Assembly: GCA_002311915.1 (NCBI GenBank)
Contig: DCAF01000069.1
Coordinates: forward strand, 1,522 to 15,222
Source of the DNA: Sulfurovum sp. UBA1140
Lineage (GTDB): Bacteria; Campylobacterota; Campylobacteria; Campylobacterales; Sulfurovaceae
Direction of reading: 5' to 3'
Length of the DNA: 13,701 nt
Shown here: positions 11,839 to 13,701 of the stretch, one piece after another
How the letters are laid out: the number at the start of each line of letters is the position of its first letter
How positions within the stretch are numbered: the stretch's first letter is position 1
Program-made: the position numbers and the translations under genes
The notes under the pieces: model-generated
Database searches by the model: none
Seen by the model: the letters and a program-made list of their open reading frames with translations, nothing else
What the model was told of the DNA's origin: nothing

Positions 11839-13434
11839 ATGAGAAAAATAGTAGGACTTTCTATCGTAGTAGCAACCATGGCAATGGCAGGTGGTGATCT
11901 TGCAAATATCAATAATACAATCTACAGTGACGACTTAAGAGCAGAGATTGAAGCACTCAAAGTAGAGGTTGAAAATCTTAAAAACAGAAAAATTGAAGCC
12001 CCTAAAGCAGACAACTCTGACCTTAATAAAAAGATACAAAAATTAAGTAAACAGTTAAGTGAAATAAAGTCACATCATGGGAAAGATAATATTCAATGGG
12101 GTGTCGATTTACGAACCTCTTTGGACAGTATCGAATACACCATGGCAGATGGTTCAAAAAGAGAGAACAGTGACCTTTTTGCCAATAGACTTTGGTTAAA
12201 TATGTCGTATAAACCATCAGATAACGTTATTTTTAAAGGTCAATTGGCATACAATAAAGCCTATGGAGCTACCCTTCCTGATAATGGTGGAAGTACCTTT
12301 CAACGGGGATTCTCTTCGGGGTTTGATACCTTTGATTGGGTAATTAACGAGAACCTAACGGACAATACTATTAAGTTAAGACAAGCTTATTGGCTCTATA
12401 TTGGTAACAACTTTTTGGGTACAGGATTGGGGTGGACAGGAAGTATTGGACGAAGACCATCGACCACAGGTTTTCTTTCAAATTTAAGAGAAGATGATGT
12501 AGCACAATCTCCACTAGGACACCTTATTGATGTTGAGTTTGATGGAGCAAGTTCATTGGTAAAACTCGAAGATTTAACCGATATTCCAGGAATGTCTATT
12601 AAACTCTGTTTGGGGCAAGGTGCCACCAATGCCGTCGCTAGATTTGATGGAACAAACGATTCAGCAGCCTATGCAGGTGCTTCTGATGTAGCCGATGATA
12701 TTCGATTGGGTGGTCTTATTTTTACCCCATATGATGATAAGCAATTTACTGTAAAAACCACGGCATATAAAGCCTTTAATGTCCCTGGGTTTAAACAAGA
12801 TTTTGCCAATGACCCAACGGGTCAAACCATGGCGTTTGGAACGACAGGAGATATGTTGGGTGCAGGTATTTCTGTATTGGTTGATGGTCTGATTGATGAT
12901 CCTGATGAGTCAGAGTTTCTTTATGATACTAAAATATTTGCTTCATATGCGTGGAGTAAATCACTACCCGATGCCAACAGTCAAATCATGGGTATGATGG
13001 GACCTCGTGGTGCGATGGGTGCAGGTGTTGGTGAAGAGCAGACAGGTAGCTCTTACTGGTTGGGTGCTCAAGTGCCTGTGGCTGTTTTAGGTGGAAAACT
13101 GGGCATAGAATATAACCACGGTAGTGAATATTGGAGACCATTTACTTATGGCGAAGATACCATGATTGGTTCTAAATTGGCAACTCGTGGTAATGCTCTT
13201 GAAGTCTACTATACACAACCCTTGGCAAAAGGATTAAGTGCTCAAATTAGATGGACAAAAATAGAGTATGACTATACAGGTTCACAAGGATTCTTTGGTG
13301 CAGGTGGAACCCCTATTAAAATTTCTGATCTTAAAGCAGGAGCTGCTGCAGGTGACCCAATGTCACAATCAATGTTGGCATCAGTTATTGAAGAGGCACA
13401 AGATATTAGAGCCTATATTCGATACAGATTTTAA
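11839..13434 (+). CDS. DUF3373-type outer-membrane beta-barrel protein
   Basis: Encodes 531 residues. A signal peptide (MRKIVGLSIVVATMAMAGG) is followed by a coiled-coil stretch at about 33-78 (LRAEIEALKVEVENLKNRK, then LNKKIQKLSKQLSEIK), and then a long beta-rich region of alternating aromatic and polar strands (NRLWLNMSYKPSDNVIFKGQ, LRQAYWLYIG, LEVYYTQPLAKG) ending in RAYIRYRF. The terminal Phe is the usual signal for outer-membrane barrel assembly. The layout (signal, coiled coil, barrel) is that of the DUF3373 family of Campylobacterota and is porin-like. AAGGAG before the ATG at 11839 is a strong ribosome-binding site. Substrate is unknown. Family assignment is from memory of its pattern. 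Confidence 0.8.
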   Translation: MRKIVGLSIVVATMAMAGGDLANINNTIYSDDLRAEIEALKVEVENLKNRKIEAPKADNSDLNKKIQKLSKQLSEIKSHHGKDNIQWGVDLRTSLDSIEYTMADGSKRENSDLFANRLWLNMSYKPSDNVIFKGQLAYNKAYGATLPDNGGSTFQRGFSSGFDTFDWVINENLTDNTIKLRQAYWLYIGNNFLGTGLGWTGSIGRRPSTTGFLSNLREDDVAQSPLGHLIDVEFDGASSLVKLEDLTDIPGMSIKLCLGQGATNAVARFDGTNDSAAYAGASDVADDIRLGGLIFTPYDDKQFTVKTTAYKAFNVPGFKQDFANDPTGQTMAFGTTGDMLGAGISVLVDGLIDDPDESEFLYDTKIFASYAWSKSLPDANSQIMGMMGPRGAMGAGVGEEQTGSSYWLGAQVPVAVLGGKLGIEYNHGSEYWRPFTYGEDTMIGSKLATRGNALEVYYTQPLAKGLSAQIRWTKIEYDYTGSQGFFGAGGTPIKISDLKAGAAAGDPMSQSMLASVIEEAQDIRAYIRYRF

Positions 13435-13448
13435 TCGTTTACCCCTAT

Positions 13449-13478
13449 TTAAGAAGAGATGCTCTGCTCTCTTCTTAA
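13449..13478 (+). terminator. hairpin after the DUF3373 gene, probable terminator
   Basis: TTAAGAAGAG (13449-13458) pairs perfectly with CTCTTCTTAA (13469-13478) around 10 bases, starting 14 bases after the stop codon. The bases that follow (TCTTCT) are only moderately T-rich. Confidence 0.6.
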
Positions 13479-13600
13479 TCTTCTACGCTACCATTTTTAA
13501 TACTTATTGCCTATTAAAAAAATTATAATTTGAAATTAATAGTAATATAACGATACCTCTGTTACAATAATCAAAATTATACATGGAAAGAGGAAGTATT

Positions 13601-13663
13601 ATGAAAAGAATTCTATTTATAATGTACCAAAACTCTCTACGGGGAGCCCGTCCACTAAATTGA
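13601..13663 (+). pseudogene. possible 5' end of a broken or unrecognised gene
   Basis: GAGGAAG ahead of ATG at 13601 is a good ribosome-binding site. The frame gives 20 residues (MKRILFIMYQNSLRGARPLN) and stops at 13661-13663. From about 13633 another frame is open to the window edge and reads LSTGSPSTKLKILLGNHIYE, so a shift near the AAAACTCTCT stretch at about 13630-13638 could join a normal protein start to its continuation. The alternative is a short peptide. The window ends too soon to decide. Confidence 0.3.
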
Positions 13664-13701
13664 AAATACTTTTGGGTAACCACATCTACGAAATAATTTT
13701 T

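Noticed and set aside
1..13701. CRISPR array or intact insertion sequence
   Set aside because: No regularly spaced direct repeats of 23-40 bases and no transposase-like frame were found.

Overview
The window looks like a chromosomal segment of an AT-rich member of the Campylobacterota (formerly Epsilonproteobacteria). The reasons are the tig-clpP-def gene order, a DUF3373-type outer-membrane protein, small haem-less 'cytochrome c-like' secreted proteins, and TTTTG-TAAAAT-style promoters. The genus cannot be fixed from the sequence alone; Sulfurovum-, Sulfurimonas- or Arcobacter-like lineages all fit.

Layout. 1-258: C-terminal end of a LysE/RhtB-type exporter. 321-722: small secreted protein of unknown function. 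745-919: possible decayed reading frame. 995-2673: pstC-pstA, the two permease subunits of the high-affinity phosphate ABC importer, followed by a hairpin; neither pstS nor pstB is next to them. 2785-4204: two overlapping genes encoding a reduced NtrC/Fis-type regulator and a PAS protein with a degenerate kinase-like C-terminus. 4173-4496 (minus): DUF3817 membrane protein, overlapping the previous gene tail to tail. 4607-7125: the housekeeping protein-biogenesis cluster tig (trigger factor), clpP (protease subunit) and def (peptide deformylase). 7126-8384: accessory stretch with one minus-strand winged-helix/coiled-coil gene and a roughly 700-base gene-poor, repeat-rich region that is visibly less AT-rich than its surroundings. 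8385-9017 (minus): TetR-family repressor whose promoter places the start codon at the predicted transcription start. 9104-9231: the apparent scar of a divergent RND/MMPL exporter, with only start and tail left. 9228-9557 (minus): small acidic hypothetical protein. 9679-10773: prfB (release factor 2) without a programmed frameshift. 10878-11655: two tandem paralogues of a small periplasmic Cys-containing protein, each preceded by the same three-block promoter motif. 11839-13434: DUF3373-type outer-membrane barrel protein. 13435-13701: terminator-like hairpin and the possible start of a broken or unrecognised gene.

How the parts fit. Trigger factor, deformylase and ClpP act on nascent or damaged proteins and RF2 ends translation, so these genes form the conserved core. 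The regulators, repeat region and exporter scar between def and prfB are the accessory part. The most original signals are: (1) the CACAAT-N5-CACAAT-N5-TTTATA module in front of both haem-less paralogues, with blocks exactly 11 bp apart; (2) two regulator genes with a TATAAT-N6-ATG layout that predicts leaderless mRNAs; (3) a 13-bp palindrome over the -35 box of tetR next to a nearly deleted target gene; (4) the repeat region with interleaved, pseudoknot-like inverted repeats; and (5) palindromes abutting the ribosome-binding site of the winged-helix gene. No rRNA, tRNA, CRISPR array or intact insertion sequence was seen.
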